Assembly: GCF_900103585.1 (NCBI RefSeq) | Contig: NZ_FNHV01000011.1 | Span: 62,001-126,000, forward strand | Reading direction: 5' to 3' | Source of the DNA: Streptomyces sp. cf386 | GTDB lineage: Bacteria; Actinomycetota; Actinomycetes; Streptomycetales; Streptomycetaceae | Length of the DNA stretch: 64,000 nt | In this document: in pieces, positions 32,244-41,469 of the stretch | Numbering within the stretch: the stretch's first letter is position 1 | Layout: each line of letters opens with the position of its first letter | The notes under the pieces: generated by a model | Databases searched by the model: none | Seen by the model: only the letters and a program-made list of their open reading frames with translations | What the model was told of the DNA's origin: nothing | Position numbers and translations under genes: made by a program

Positions 32244-32882
32244 ATGTTGGTGCGTCGCTTCTCTCGTGTCGCCGCCGGTTCGACCGCCGTGATCGCATTC
32301 GGTCTGCTGACCGCCTGCAGCACCGCGGCCCAGTCCACACCCACGCCCACGGCTGCCGGTGGCACCACCGCCCCTGTCGCCGACAAGGGCGCCGCCGGTT
32401 CGGTGAAGACGGCGCCACCGTCCCAGCTGTGCACCGCCCTTACCGCGGACGCCGCCAAGCAGCTCATCGCCGACGCCCGGCCCACGGCCCAGGTCAGCCC
32501 CAACAAGGGCGAAGCCCCGGACGTCTGCGGTTACGCCGCCGCTGACGGAACGTCGATGCTGTCCCTCACCCCGGGCACCCGCGCCTACGACACCGAACTG
32601 TCCGCCGCCCACGACGTGAGCAAGAACCCGGCCCCGGCCGGAATGCGTGACATGCGGGTCGACACGGTGAGCGGCCTGGGCGAGCAGGCCCTCCGGGAAA
32701 CCGCCTATCAGGTACAGACGCGCCAGCAGATCACGTTCGTCGTGTGGAACACGGGAACCCGCACCTGGGTACTGAGCTTCGCGACCCGCGCCAACGCCTC
32801 GACAACGCCTGCCGCGGTGTCGGACGACAAGGTGGTCCAGGTGGCTCGCTTCATCACCGCGAAATTGCCTGCCGGCCGGTGA
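32244..32882 (+). CDS. DUF3558-type lipoprotein
   Basis: Exported lipoprotein of 212 residues with a signal peptide ending in FGLLTACS (lipid cysteine about 24), a Thr/Pro/Ala linker and a DUF3558-like domain. Family marks are the QLCTALTADAAKQL segment, the second cysteine in APDVCGYAAADG, and the C-terminal hydrophobic strand with DKVVQVARFITAKLP. The function is unknown; members are common on the actinobacterial cell surface. The start ATG has only a distant AGGA. It sits between strong terminators and an unrelated phosphatase gene, probably as a single-gene unit. Confidence 0.8.
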   Translation: MLVRRFSRVAAGSTAVIAFGLLTACSTAAQSTPTPTAAGGTTAPVADKGAAGSVKTAPPSQLCTALTADAAKQLIADARPTAQVSPNKGEAPDVCGYAAADGTSMLSLTPGTRAYDTELSAAHDVSKNPAPAGMRDMRVDTVSGLGEQALRETAYQVQTRQQITFVVWNTGTRTWVLSFATRANASTTPAAVSDDKVVQVARFITAKLPAGR

Positions 32883-33011
32883 GCCCATCTCGACGCATTC
32901 CCTCCGCCCGCCTCCGCGCCATTTCCATGCACAGGAATCTGACTTGTCCGATCCTCCCGCGACGCGCACGCTGGAACCGTGAGTAACATCGCCAGCGCGA
33001 ATTGAGCCATA

Positions 33012-35387
33012 ATGGCCACTTTTGATCAGAGTCTCGGTCACAGCTGGTGGTCAGCAGATGCCGCGACGGCGACCATCAGCCTGGAGGGCATCGTCACGGG
33101 GTGGAGTGAGGGTGCTAGGCGGCTGCTGGGGTACCGCGCGTCCGAGGTGGTGGGGCGGGCCGCGGCCGATCTTCTCGTGGACCGGGAGGCGACCGGGTTC
33201 TCGCCGGTCGGGTCCCAGGAGTGGAGCGGCGCGGCGGTGCTCAGTCACCGCGACGGCCGTCGTGTCGAGCTGACCCTGCACGCCCACCCCTCCCTGGACG
33301 GCGTCGGCGCGACGCAGGCGTTCGTCGTCACCGCCACCACCGGAACCCCCGACTCGGAGCGCGACCGGCGGATGGTGGAGTGGGCCTTCGCTCAGTCCTC
33401 GATCGCCCTGTCCACCTACAGCGCGGCGTCGGGATCGTGGCGGCTGAACGCGGGCGCGGAGGCCGATCCGCTCGGGGAGGCCCGGTCCGATGAAGGGTTT
33501 CTGCGGTGTGTGCGGCGGGTCGCCGAGGAAGCCATGCCCATGCGGTACGAGGGGTTCGCCCCGGCACCACCTGCCGGTGCCGGTGGGCAGCGGTCCTGGA
33601 TCGTGGAGCTGTGGCCCGTCCGGGATCCCGGCTCCGGCGCGGTCGCCGGGGTCGGCACCGCCGCCTTCGACAGCAGCGAGCAGTACGCCGCCCGGCAGCG
33701 GCTGGCTCTGCTGAACGAGGCCGGCACCCGTATCGGCACCACCCTCAACGTGACCCGCACCGCCCAGGAGCTGGCCGATCTGGCCGTCCCGCGGCTCGCG
33801 GACTTCGCCAGTGTGGATCTGCTCGACTCGGTGGTGCGCGGGGAGGAACCGGTGCCGGGGCAGGTCGACGCCGCCGTGGTGCTGCGCCGGGTCGCCCATC
33901 AGTCGGCCACGGAGGGCGGGGGTGTGCCCGAGGCCGCCGTCGACCTCGGTGGCGTGGACACCTATCCACCGTTCTCGCCGCCCGCCCGCTCCCTCACCAG
34001 CGGCCGGCCGGTGCTCAGCGGCGAGGGGGACCCCGACTTCGTCCGGTGGGTCGCCGAGCACGAGGCGAGGGCCACCGTCGTCCGGGAGCACGGCTTCCAC
34101 TCGGTGATGGCCACCCCGCTGCGGGCCCGCGGCATCACGCTCGGCGTCGCGGTCTTCGTCCGTGGGAAGGGTTCGCCGCCCTTCCAGCAGGATGACCTGA
34201 TCCTCGCCGAGGAACTCGCGGGGCGGGCCGCCGTGGGGGTGGACAACGCCCGGCGGTACACCCGCGAACGCACCAACGCGCTCACCCTCCAGCGCAGCCT
34301 GCTCCCCCGCGACCTGCCGAAACAGGCGGCCGTCGAGGTGGCGTACCGCTATCTGCCCGCCGGTACGGGCGCCGGCGTGGGCGGCGACTGGTTCGACGTC
34401 GTACCGCTGTCGGGGACTCGGGTCGCGCTGGTCGTCGGCGACGTCGTCGGGCACGGCATCCACGCCTCGGCGACGATGGGGCGGCTGCGTACCGCCGTCC
34501 GCACCCTCGCCGACGTGGATCTGCCCCCGGACGAGCTGCTCACCCACCTCGACGACCTGGTCACCCATCTGACCTCGGACGACGACAGCATCGTCCGGGA
34601 GCTGCCGTACACCGGCGGAATCGGCGCGACCTGCCTGTACGCCGTCTACGACCCGGTCTCCCGGATCTGCACCCTGGCGAGTGCGGGCCATGTCCCGCCC
34701 GCCCTGCTGCTCCCCGACGGCACGGTCGGCGTCGTCCGTCTCACCCCCGGTCCCGTGCTCGGCGTCGGCGGGCTGCCCTTCGAGGCGACCGAGATGGAGC
34801 TGCCCGAGGGGAGCCTGCTCGCCTTCTGCACCGACGGGCTGATCTCCCATGAGCGCGACGTCGGCCTCGGCCTGGAACGGCTCTGCGAGGCCCTCTCCTC
34901 TCCGGTGCCGTCGCTGGAGACCACCTGCGACGCCATCCTCAAGGACCTGCTCCCCGAGAGCCCCGCCGACGACGTGGCCCTGCTCCTCGCCCGCACCCGC
35001 GCCCTGCACGCCGACCAGGTCGCCGCCTGGGCGCTGCCGTCCGACCCGGCGATCGTGGCGGACGCCCGCGCGCAGGCCTCCCGGCAGCTCGCGGCGTGGG
35101 GCCTGGAGGAGGCGGCGTTCGTCACCGAGCTGGTGGTGAGCGAGCTGGTCACCAACGCCATCCGCTATGGCGGCGTACCCATCGGGCTGCGCCTGATCCG
35201 GGACCGCACCCTGATCTGCGAGGTGTCCGACGCCAGCAGCACGGCCCCCCATCTGCGCCGCGCCCGTACCTACGACGAGGGTGGCCGCGGGCTGCACATG
35301 GTCGCCCAGCTCACCCAGGGCTGGGGCACCCGCCAGACCCCGACCGGCAAGACGATCTGGGCCGAACAGCCCCTCCCGGTCGGCTGA
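33012..35387 (+). CDS. PAS/GAF sensor with SpoIIE-type phosphatase and GHKL ATPase domains
   Basis: Cytoplasmic multidomain signalling protein of 791 residues: PAS domain at about 12-112, a second divergent PAS-like stretch at 120-220, GAF domain at about 235-415, SpoIIE/RsbU-type PP2C phosphatase at 430-660, and RsbW-like HATPase at 670-790. Phosphatase aspartates are visible in GGDWFDV (D459), GDVVGHG (D477), CTDGL (D608) and ADDVALL. The ATPase N-box SELVTNAIRYG and G-box DEGGRGLHMV are intact. One protein thus carries both opposing activities of a partner-switch. A LacI-like sensor gene follows after 2 bases, then a sugar importer. Confidence 0.92.
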   Translation: MATFDQSLGHSWWSADAATATISLEGIVTGWSEGARRLLGYRASEVVGRAAADLLVDREATGFSPVGSQEWSGAAVLSHRDGRRVELTLHAHPSLDGVGATQAFVVTATTGTPDSERDRRMVEWAFAQSSIALSTYSAASGSWRLNAGAEADPLGEARSDEGFLRCVRRVAEEAMPMRYEGFAPAPPAGAGGQRSWIVELWPVRDPGSGAVAGVGTAAFDSSEQYAARQRLALLNEAGTRIGTTLNVTRTAQELADLAVPRLADFASVDLLDSVVRGEEPVPGQVDAAVVLRRVAHQSATEGGGVPEAAVDLGGVDTYPPFSPPARSLTSGRPVLSGEGDPDFVRWVAEHEARATVVREHGFHSVMATPLRARGITLGVAVFVRGKGSPPFQQDDLILAEELAGRAAVGVDNARRYTRERTNALTLQRSLLPRDLPKQAAVEVAYRYLPAGTGAGVGGDWFDVVPLSGTRVALVVGDVVGHGIHASATMGRLRTAVRTLADVDLPPDELLTHLDDLVTHLTSDDDSIVRELPYTGGIGATCLYAVYDPVSRICTLASAGHVPPALLLPDGTVGVVRLTPGPVLGVGGLPFEATEMELPEGSLLAFCTDGLISHERDVGLGLERLCEALSSPVPSLETTCDAILKDLLPESPADDVALLLARTRALHADQVAAWALPSDPAIVADARAQASRQLAAWGLEEAAFVTELVVSELVTNAIRYGGVPIGLRLIRDRTLICEVSDASSTAPHLRRARTYDEGGRGLHMVAQLTQGWGTRQTPTGKTIWAEQPLPVG

Positions 35388-35389
35388 CC

Positions 35390-36412
35390 ATGACCGGGCG
35401 TCCGGGCGGCGACCCGACCACATCGCCGGCCGATGGAGGACCGGCCGAGGGAGGGCCGGCCGAGGGAGAGGGCCACCGCACGCACACGCTCGGACTGCTC
35501 TATCCCCCGTCCGGCCGTTCCCGGGACTACACGACCATGCAGCTCGCCTTCGTCGGCGGCGTCGCCGAGGCCGCGACGCCGTACGGCTACGACGTGCTGC
35601 TCTCCCCCGCCGACACGGACGACGACCCCTCGTTCCGGCGGATGCTCGGACAGCGGCTCATGGACGGGGAGTGGGGCGGCGGCGACGGGCGGCGCGTGGA
35701 CGGCGTGATCGTGATGGAGATCCGTCGCGAGGACGCCAGGGTCGAGCAACTGGTGCGGGAGGGCTTCCCGTTCGTCGCCATCGGCCGCAACCACCGCGCC
35801 GACGAGGCGGGCTGGGTCGATCTGGACTTCGCCGGGCTGGCGAGCGGGTGTGTGCGGCACCTCGCCGACCTGGGCCATCACCGGATCGCCTTCGTCAACC
35901 GCTCGGAGGAACTGTTCAACAGCGGCTACGGCTTCGCCCGGCTCGGCCACGAGGGCTACGTCACCGCGATGACGGACCTGGGCCACGAGCCGCGCGCCTA
36001 CCTGTGCGGGGAGGCCCTCGCCTCGGGTGAGGAGGTCGTGGCGCGGATCCTCGCGGACGAACCGGCCACCACCTCGCTGGTCACCATGAACGAGGCGGCC
36101 CTGGAGGGCGTCTACCGCGGGCTGACCCGGCACGGCCGCGCCGTGCCGCGCGACTTCTCGGTCGTCGGGGTGGCGGCGAGCCCCTGGGCCGAGCAGGTGA
36201 CCCCGCAGCTCACGGCCGCCGAGATCCCCGCCAAGGAGATGAGCCGGGTCGCCGTCGAGCTGATGGTGGAGCGGCTCCGCTCACCGGGTTCGACGCCGCG
36301 GCACGTCCTGCTGAAACCGCTGATCACCCTGCGCTCCAGTACGGGGCGGTGTCGTCCGGTGCCCGGTTCGGAACCCGAGCCGGAATTCCCCGATTTCGAC
36401 GTGGATTTCTGA
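35390..36412 (+). CDS. LacI-type periplasmic-binding-fold sensor lacking an HTH
   Basis: Protein of 340 residues whose residues 31-320 match the ligand-binding and dimerisation part of LacI/PurR regulators (HTLGLLYPPSGRSRDYTT, VDGVIVMEIRREDARVEQL, HLADLGHHRIAFVNRSEELF, PRDFSVVGVAASPWAEQVTPQLT). The usual 60-residue N-terminal DNA-binding domain is missing; instead there is a 30-residue Gly/Pro/Glu linker with a GGPAE repeat. No HTH is encoded in any frame upstream, where the phosphatase gene ends 2 bases before this ATG. It also has no signal peptide. It is a cytoplasmic sugar sensor by fold, possibly acting on the phosphatase. The importer genes follow at once. Confidence 0.85.
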   Translation: MTGRPGGDPTTSPADGGPAEGGPAEGEGHRTHTLGLLYPPSGRSRDYTTMQLAFVGGVAEAATPYGYDVLLSPADTDDDPSFRRMLGQRLMDGEWGGGDGRRVDGVIVMEIRREDARVEQLVREGFPFVAIGRNHRADEAGWVDLDFAGLASGCVRHLADLGHHRIAFVNRSEELFNSGYGFARLGHEGYVTAMTDLGHEPRAYLCGEALASGEEVVARILADEPATTSLVTMNEAALEGVYRGLTRHGRAVPRDFSVVGVAASPWAEQVTPQLTAAEIPAKEMSRVAVELMVERLRSPGSTPRHVLLKPLITLRSSTGRCRPVPGSEPEPEFPDFDVDF

Positions 36413-36459
36413 TACGCCGACTTTGACACCTCTTTCCGTACAGCCCCTTGGAGGGCAGC

Positions 36460-37695
36460 ATGCCGTACCCGCTCGACCGCCGCGGCTTCCTGCGGACCGC
36501 CGGCGCGGGAGCCGCTGCCCTCGGGCTCGGCGGTGCGCTGGCCTCCTGCGGCTCCGACGAGCCGAGCACGACCACCCTCACCTGGTGGGACTACTTCACG
36601 CTGGACAACTTCCAGCCCGGGATGACCCGGCTGATCAAGGATGTCGAGGCGGGCGTGCCGGACGTGCGGATCGAGCGGCGGACGTTCCCGTTCGCGGATC
36701 TGGAGCGGCAGATCACGCTGGGCGCGATCTCCGGCGACCTGCCCGACATCGCGATCGTCGACAACGTCGCCATGAACTCGCTCGGCGGCAGCGGCCTGCT
36801 GGCCGACCTCACCGGCCGGGTCGAGGAGTGGGGCCAGGCCGACGAGTACTACAAGGGCCCCTGGGAGGGCTGCCAGGTCGGCGGCAAGACCCTCGGCATC
36901 CCCAACAACAGCAACTGCCTGGCCCTGTACTGCAACACGCGGATGCTGCGGGAGGCCGACGTCGCGCCGCCCACCACCTGGGACCAGCTCGCCTCTGCTG
37001 CCGAACGGCTGACCAGTGGGGACCGGTACGGGCTGGCGCTGAGCGCGATCAAGACCGAGGAGGGCGTCTTCCAGTTCCTGCCGTTCCTGTGGCAGGCGGG
37101 CGGCGACCTGGACACCTTCGCCACCTACGGCACCACCGCCCTGACCTTCCTCGACGAACTGATCACCAAGGGCTCCCTGTCCGAGAGTTGCGTGGGCTGG
37201 ACACAGCAGGACGTCAACACCCGCTTCCTCGACCAGCGCGCCGCGATGCAGATCAACGGCCCCTGGCAGATCCCCACCCTGAAGAAGGCCGCCTTCGACT
37301 GGTCCGTCGTCGCCCTGCCCCGCGACAAGGAGGCGGCCACCTGTCTGGGCGGGGAGAACTGGGTGCTGATGGCGAGCAGCGGGAAGCTCGACAAGGCGTG
37401 GGAGGTGCTGGAGTACACCCAGCGTCCGTCCGTGCTGGTGCCGTACCTCGTTTCCTTCGGCAATCTGCCCGCCCGCAAGGACCTGGCCGACCAGGGCACC
37501 TGGGCCTCCGACCCGGCCCTGCGGCTCTTCCTCAGCCAGCTCCCGCTGGCCCGTCCACGCCAGTACGGCGAGCACTACGCCGACGCGGCCCAGGCCGTCT
37601 CGGAGGCGGAACAGGCCGTGCTGACCGGCTCGACGTCGCCGGCGGCCGCGGCACGGACGGCGGCCGGCCAGATCGACAAGGCGCTGGGCGGGTGA
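36460..37695 (+). CDS. Sugar-type ABC transporter solute-binding lipoprotein
   Basis: Extracytoplasmic substrate-binding protein of 411 residues. The signal is of combined Tat and lipoprotein type: DRRGFLRTAGAGAAALGLGG followed by lipobox LASC. The mature part is a family 1 binding protein (TLTWWDYFTLDNFQPGMTRLIKD, GDLPDIAIVDNVAMNSL, AAMQINGPWQIPTLKKA), typical of oligosaccharide or polyol uptake. ATG at 36460 has GGAGG 6 bases upstream. The stop shares a base with the next start. The specific sugar is unknown. Confidence 0.92.
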   Translation: MPYPLDRRGFLRTAGAGAAALGLGGALASCGSDEPSTTTLTWWDYFTLDNFQPGMTRLIKDVEAGVPDVRIERRTFPFADLERQITLGAISGDLPDIAIVDNVAMNSLGGSGLLADLTGRVEEWGQADEYYKGPWEGCQVGGKTLGIPNNSNCLALYCNTRMLREADVAPPTTWDQLASAAERLTSGDRYGLALSAIKTEEGVFQFLPFLWQAGGDLDTFATYGTTALTFLDELITKGSLSESCVGWTQQDVNTRFLDQRAAMQINGPWQIPTLKKAAFDWSVVALPRDKEAATCLGGENWVLMASSGKLDKAWEVLEYTQRPSVLVPYLVSFGNLPARKDLADQGTWASDPALRLFLSQLPLARPRQYGEHYADAAQAVSEAEQAVLTGSTSPAAAARTAAGQIDKALGG

Positions 37696-38648
37696 TGAGG
37701 GGGCGTCAGGGCCTCGCCTGGGAGATCCATCGCAGACGGAACCGCCTCTCCCCCTCCGCGCGCCGCCGCCGCGCCGGATACCTCTTCTGCCTCCCGGGGC
37801 TGGCCTTCCTCGCGCTCTTCCTGGCCTATCCGCTCTTCTACAACGTCTGGACCTCCGTCCATGACGTGCGCCTGAGCAGCCTGCTCGGCGGGGCCGAACC
37901 CTTCAGCGGCCTCGACAACTACCGGGCGGTGCTGGACGACCCGGCGTTCTGGCACTCCGTACGCCTGTCGCTGGTCTTCACGCTGGGCTCCCTGGTCTGC
38001 CAGTTCACCCTCGGTTTCGCCCTGGCCCTGCTCTTCGCCCGCCCCTTCCCGCTGAACGGCCTCCTGCGCTCCCTGCTCCTGGTGGCCTGGCTGCTGCCGC
38101 CCGTGGTCAGCGGCACCCTCTTCCGCTGGCTGCTGGACGCGGAGTCCGGCGCCTACAACGCCCTGCTGACGGCGGCCGGCCTGGGCACGCTCTCCCACGA
38201 CTGGCTCACCGACCCGTCCACGTCCCTGACCGGGGTGACCCTCGCCAACATCTGGGTCGGGGTGCCCTTCAACATGCTGCTGCTCCTGGTCGGCCTGCAC
38301 ACCATCGACCCCGAACTCCACGAGGCCGCCGCCCTCGACGGCGCGAGCGCCTGGCAGCGCCTGCGCCACCTCACGCTGCCGCTGATGCGCCCGGTCTCGG
38401 TGACCGTTCTCCTGCTCGGCCTGATCTACACCTTCAAGGTGTTCGACCTCGTCTTCGTGATGACGGGCGGTGGCCCCGTGGACGCCACCCGCGTGCTCTC
38501 CCTCTACGTCTACGAGGTCTTCTTCCGCTTCTTCCGGTTCGGCGAGGGCGCCGCCGCCGGGCTGCTGCTGCTCGTCGTACCACTGCTGACCGGCCTGTTC
38601 TACGTACGACGACTGCACCGCGAGGAAGCGCCGGGAGGTTCCACGTGA
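37695..38648 (+). CDS. Sugar ABC transporter permease (MalF-like)
   Basis: Inner-membrane permease of 317 residues with six helices (first at about 31-53, AGYLFCLPGLAFLALFLAYPLFYNVW). The EAA loop that docks the ATPase is present as LHEAAALDGASAWQRLRHLTLPLMRP. The start overlaps the stop of the binding-protein gene by 1 base (TGATG); a GTG one codon earlier is equally possible. It pairs with the next permease, which overlaps by 4 bases. Confidence 0.93.
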   Translation: MRGRQGLAWEIHRRRNRLSPSARRRRAGYLFCLPGLAFLALFLAYPLFYNVWTSVHDVRLSSLLGGAEPFSGLDNYRAVLDDPAFWHSVRLSLVFTLGSLVCQFTLGFALALLFARPFPLNGLLRSLLLVAWLLPPVVSGTLFRWLLDAESGAYNALLTAAGLGTLSHDWLTDPSTSLTGVTLANIWVGVPFNMLLLLVGLHTIDPELHEAAALDGASAWQRLRHLTLPLMRPVSVTVLLLGLIYTFKVFDLVFVMTGGGPVDATRVLSLYVYEVFFRFFRFGEGAAAGLLLLVVPLLTGLFYVRRLHREEAPGGST

Positions 38649-39484
38649 AACCTCCCCGCCGCCCCCGTCACCACCCCTGGCTGCTCACCGCGGTCGCCGC
38701 GCTCATCACCGCGGCCTTCCTGCTGCCGGTGTACTGGATGGCCAAGACCAGCCTCACCGAGCCGGACCGGATCCTCGTGCCGACCCCGCAGTGGGTGCCC
38801 GCCCCGCTCACCGCCGAGAACTACCGGGCTGCGCTGGACTACGAAGGTCTCCCCCGGGCCCTGCTCAACAGCTTGGTGATCTCCAGCGGGGTCGTCGCCC
38901 TGACGCTCCTGCTCGGTGTCCCGCTCGCCTATGCCCTCGCCCGGGTCCGGATGCGCGGCTCGGGCGCGATGGTGCTCGCCCTGCTGGTGGCCCAACTGCC
39001 GCCCGCCATCGTGCTGGCGGCACCTCTGTTCATCCTGGAACGCCGGGCCGGTCTCGACGACACCTACCTCGGCCTGATCGCCGCCGACACCACGCTGACG
39101 CTGCCCTTCGCGGTGATCGTGCTGCGCCCGGTGCTGCGGGCCGTGCCGCCGGAGCTGGAGGAGGCGGCACTGGTCGACGGCTGCGGGCTGCCCGGCGTAC
39201 TGCTGCGGGTCGTGCTGCCCGTCATGATGCCGAGCCTGGTCGCCACGGCCGGGCTGTCGTTCCTGATCGGCTGGGGCGAGTTCCTGTTCGGCCTCACACT
39301 GACCGACGGGCCGGACGTGCAGCCGGTCACCGTGCTGCTGAACTCCTTCGTCGGGCAGCACGGGACGGCGTGGGGCGCCCTGATGGCCACGGCCACGCTC
39401 ATCAGCTTTCCGGTGGTCTGTGTGTTCGCCCTGTTCCAGCGCTTCATCGTGGGCGGGCTGACGGCGGGCAGTGTCCGGGGCTGA
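38645..39484 (+). CDS. Sugar ABC transporter permease (MalG-like)
   Basis: Second permease, 279 residues and six helices, with the EAA loop LEEAALVDGCGLPGVLLRVVLPVMMP. The start is GTG, overlapping the previous stop. No ATPase gene follows. In Streptomyces, CUT1 sugar importers usually share the multitask ATPase MsiK encoded elsewhere, so absence here is normal. A short 7-bp hairpin at 39500-39516 separates it from the convergent catabolic genes. Confidence 0.93.
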   Translation: MKPPRRPRHHPWLLTAVAALITAAFLLPVYWMAKTSLTEPDRILVPTPQWVPAPLTAENYRAALDYEGLPRALLNSLVISSGVVALTLLLGVPLAYALARVRMRGSGAMVLALLVAQLPPAIVLAAPLFILERRAGLDDTYLGLIAADTTLTLPFAVIVLRPVLRAVPPELEEAALVDGCGLPGVLLRVVLPVMMPSLVATAGLSFLIGWGEFLFGLTLTDGPDVQPVTVLLNSFVGQHGTAWGALMATATLISFPVVCVFALFQRFIVGGLTAGSVRG

Positions 39485-39499
39485 GCGCTGCCCAAGGTC

Positions 39500-39516
39500 G
39501 ACGGCCGAGGGCCGTC
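39500..39516. terminator. Short hairpin between convergent operons
   Basis: Perfect 7-bp stem GACGGCC / GGCCGTC with a 3-base loop, between the permease and the extradiol dioxygenase gene. It is weak, without a T-run. Confidence 0.45.
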
Positions 39517-39520
39517 CTCC

Positions 39521-40462
39521 TCACCTCGCCGTGGCCACGGCGAACCCGGCGATCCACGCCGGGATGGCCTCGTAGAAGCGGGACGTCATCTCGTACGCCC
39601 CGGACTCCGAGGCCGCCGCCAGCGAGGCGAACGCCGCGATCCAGGCGCGGACTTCGTGGGCGGAGCCGCCGCCCTCCCGGGCCATGCCCTCGACGCTCCA
39701 GGTGTCGAACGCCGCCAACTCGCCCTTCTCCAGGTGGTCGAGGAGCCGGTTGTCCCACTCCGGGTTGATCGGAATCATCGCGGTCGATCCGGCGGCGTAG
39801 TCGCGCCCGGCCTGCACGACCCGCTCCTCTCCCCTGGCCCGCTGCTCGGGAGTCGGCGGACGGCCCTCGATGAGCGCGTCGGCGACCCGGGGCGGCGCCC
39901 CGTCCAGCACGGGGACCGGCGGGTCGTGGGAGAGGCCGCCCGAGGCGAGGAACAGCACCCGGCGGTCGAGTTCGGCAGCGGCCCGCCCGATCGCCGTGCC
40001 CAGCGCCCGGATACGGCCGACCGGGCCGAGCGGGGTGGCCACGCCGTTGACGAAGACCGGGACGACGGGCACCCGGTCGATGCCGCCGAAGAGCACTTCG
40101 AGGGGCTGCGCGAAGCCGTGGTCGACGGTCATCCGGGCCGACACGGTCAGGTCCACGCCGCGGTCGAGCACGCCCTGGGCCAGCGTCTTCGCCGCCTCGG
40201 TGTCGACCGACAGCGGGCCGGCGCCCGTACCGAAGTCGCCCACCGCGTGGGCCTCGGTGGCCAGGCAGAAGGGCGGCATCTCCTTGTAGAAGAAGCCGTT
40301 GTAGTGGTCGGGGGCGTAGAGCACGACCAGTTCCGGGTCGTAGGCGCGCACGAAGTCCCGTGCGCCCGCGACGGCTTGCGCGACGCGCGCGAGGACGTCG
40401 GGGGCGGGGTCGTTCCTGCCGATGAGGGGCGAGTGGGAGAGCCCGACGGCGGCTGCGGTCAT
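39521..40462 (-). CDS. Class III extradiol dioxygenase, MhpB-like
   Basis: Fe(II) ring-cleavage enzyme of 313 residues, very like 2,3-dihydroxyphenylpropionate 1,2-dioxygenase of E. coli. Catalytic histidines fall at the same numbers as in that enzyme, H115 in TVDHGFAQPLE and H179 in SGGLSHDPPVP. LSHSPLIGRNDPAP, APDHYNGFFYKEMPPFC and the C-terminal IPAWIAGF are also shared. It should cleave a catechol made by the dioxygenase and dehydrogenase encoded upstream. It is the last gene of the leftward cluster, 11 bases after the quinone oxidoreductase. Confidence 0.92.
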   Translation of the reverse strand: MTAAAVGLSHSPLIGRNDPAPDVLARVAQAVAGARDFVRAYDPELVVLYAPDHYNGFFYKEMPPFCLATEAHAVGDFGTGAGPLSVDTEAAKTLAQGVLDRGVDLTVSARMTVDHGFAQPLEVLFGGIDRVPVVPVFVNGVATPLGPVGRIRALGTAIGRAAAELDRRVLFLASGGLSHDPPVPVLDGAPPRVADALIEGRPPTPEQRARGEERVVQAGRDYAAGSTAMIPINPEWDNRLLDHLEKGELAAFDTWSVEGMAREGGGSAHEVRAWIAAFASLAAASESGAYEMTSRFYEAIPAWIAGFAVATAR

Positions 40463-40473
40463 GGTGGGGCTCC

Positions 40474-41469
40474 TTACGGCTGGGACGGCTGGGGATGCTG
40501 GGTCGGGTGGACGACGAGCTTGCCGGTGAGGCCGCCGTCGATCATGAGCTGGAAGCCCTTGTGGATGTCGGTCAGCGGAAGGCTGCGGTCGATCACCGGG
40601 CGGACCCCGGTGGCCTCCATCAGGCGCAGCATCGAGACCAGTTCGGTGCGGGTGCAGCCGGTGGAGCCGAGGATGCGCTGCTGGAGGTAGAAGATCCGGC
40701 CCAGGTCGGCGGGCGGGTTGGTGCCGGTGGTGGCACCGGCGATGACGAGGGTGCCGCCGGGACGCAGGGACTTCAGCGAGTGCGACCAGGTCGCCTCGCC
40801 GACGGTCTCGACGACCACGTCGACCCGCTCGGGCAGCCGCTCACCCGTGGCCACGGCGGCGCGGGCACCCCAGGCCAGGGCCTCGGCGCGCTTCTCGGCG
40901 CTGCGGCTCGTCGCGTAGACGACGGCGCCCGCGGCCACCGCCAGCTTGATCGCGGCCGACGCGACCCCGCCGCCCGCGCCCTGCACCAGCACCCGGTCGC
41001 CGGCGGTGATCCGGGCCTGGGTGAAGAGCATGCGGTACGCCGTCGTCCACGCGACCGGCAGAGAGGCCGCCTCGTCGAACGACAGCCACGCGGGCTTCGG
41101 GACGAGGTTCCGGGTCGGGACGGTCAAGTACTCGGCGAACGAGCCGTCGTGCCGCTCGGACAGCAGCGCCCGGTCGGGGTCGAGGGTCTCGTCGCCGCGG
41201 CCCGCGTCCGGGTCGCCGATCACCGGGTGGACGATGACCTCGTTGCCGTCCTCGTCGTATCCGGCGGCGTCGCACCCGAGGACGATCGGGAGCCGGTCGG
41301 GCGGGTGGCCCACGCCCCGCAGTGTCCACAGGTCGTGCATGTTCAGCGCGGCGGCCACGACACGGATGACGGACCAGCCGGGGCGGGGGGTGGGCTTCGG
41401 GATGTCGCGCAGGACCAGGCCCGAGAGGGGGTCGGTGGCGCTCTGGGAGATGGCGGTTGCAGCTAGCAC
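40474..41469 (-). CDS. Zinc-type alcohol dehydrogenase/quinone oxidoreductase superfamily protein
   Basis: MDR-superfamily oxidoreductase of 331 residues. The nucleotide-binding motif is VLVQGAGGGVASAAIKLA, and the N-terminal catalytic domain has ALNMHDLWTLRGVGHPP. The structural zinc cysteines are absent, as in quinone reductase-like members. Reaction and substrate cannot be fixed. It lies in the aromatic cluster between the acyl-CoA ligase and the extradiol dioxygenase, though separated from the ligase by a 153-base gap that contains a repeated hairpin element. Confidence 0.85.
   Translation of the reverse strand: MLAATAISQSATDPLSGLVLRDIPKPTPRPGWSVIRVVAAALNMHDLWTLRGVGHPPDRLPIVLGCDAAGYDEDGNEVIVHPVIGDPDAGRGDETLDPDRALLSERHDGSFAEYLTVPTRNLVPKPAWLSFDEAASLPVAWTTAYRMLFTQARITAGDRVLVQGAGGGVASAAIKLAVAAGAVVYATSRSAEKRAEALAWGARAAVATGERLPERVDVVVETVGEATWSHSLKSLRPGGTLVIAGATTGTNPPADLGRIFYLQQRILGSTGCTRTELVSMLRLMEATGVRPVIDRSLPLTDIHKGFQLMIDGGLTGKLVVHPTQHPQPSQP

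Noticed and set aside
35096..35389. Possible N-terminal HTH for the LacI-like gene in the frame running back into the phosphatase gene
   Set aside because: The upstream 98 codons read as Arg/Pro/Gly-rich shadow sequence with no HTH pattern, and they overlap the conserved GHKL domain of the phosphatase.
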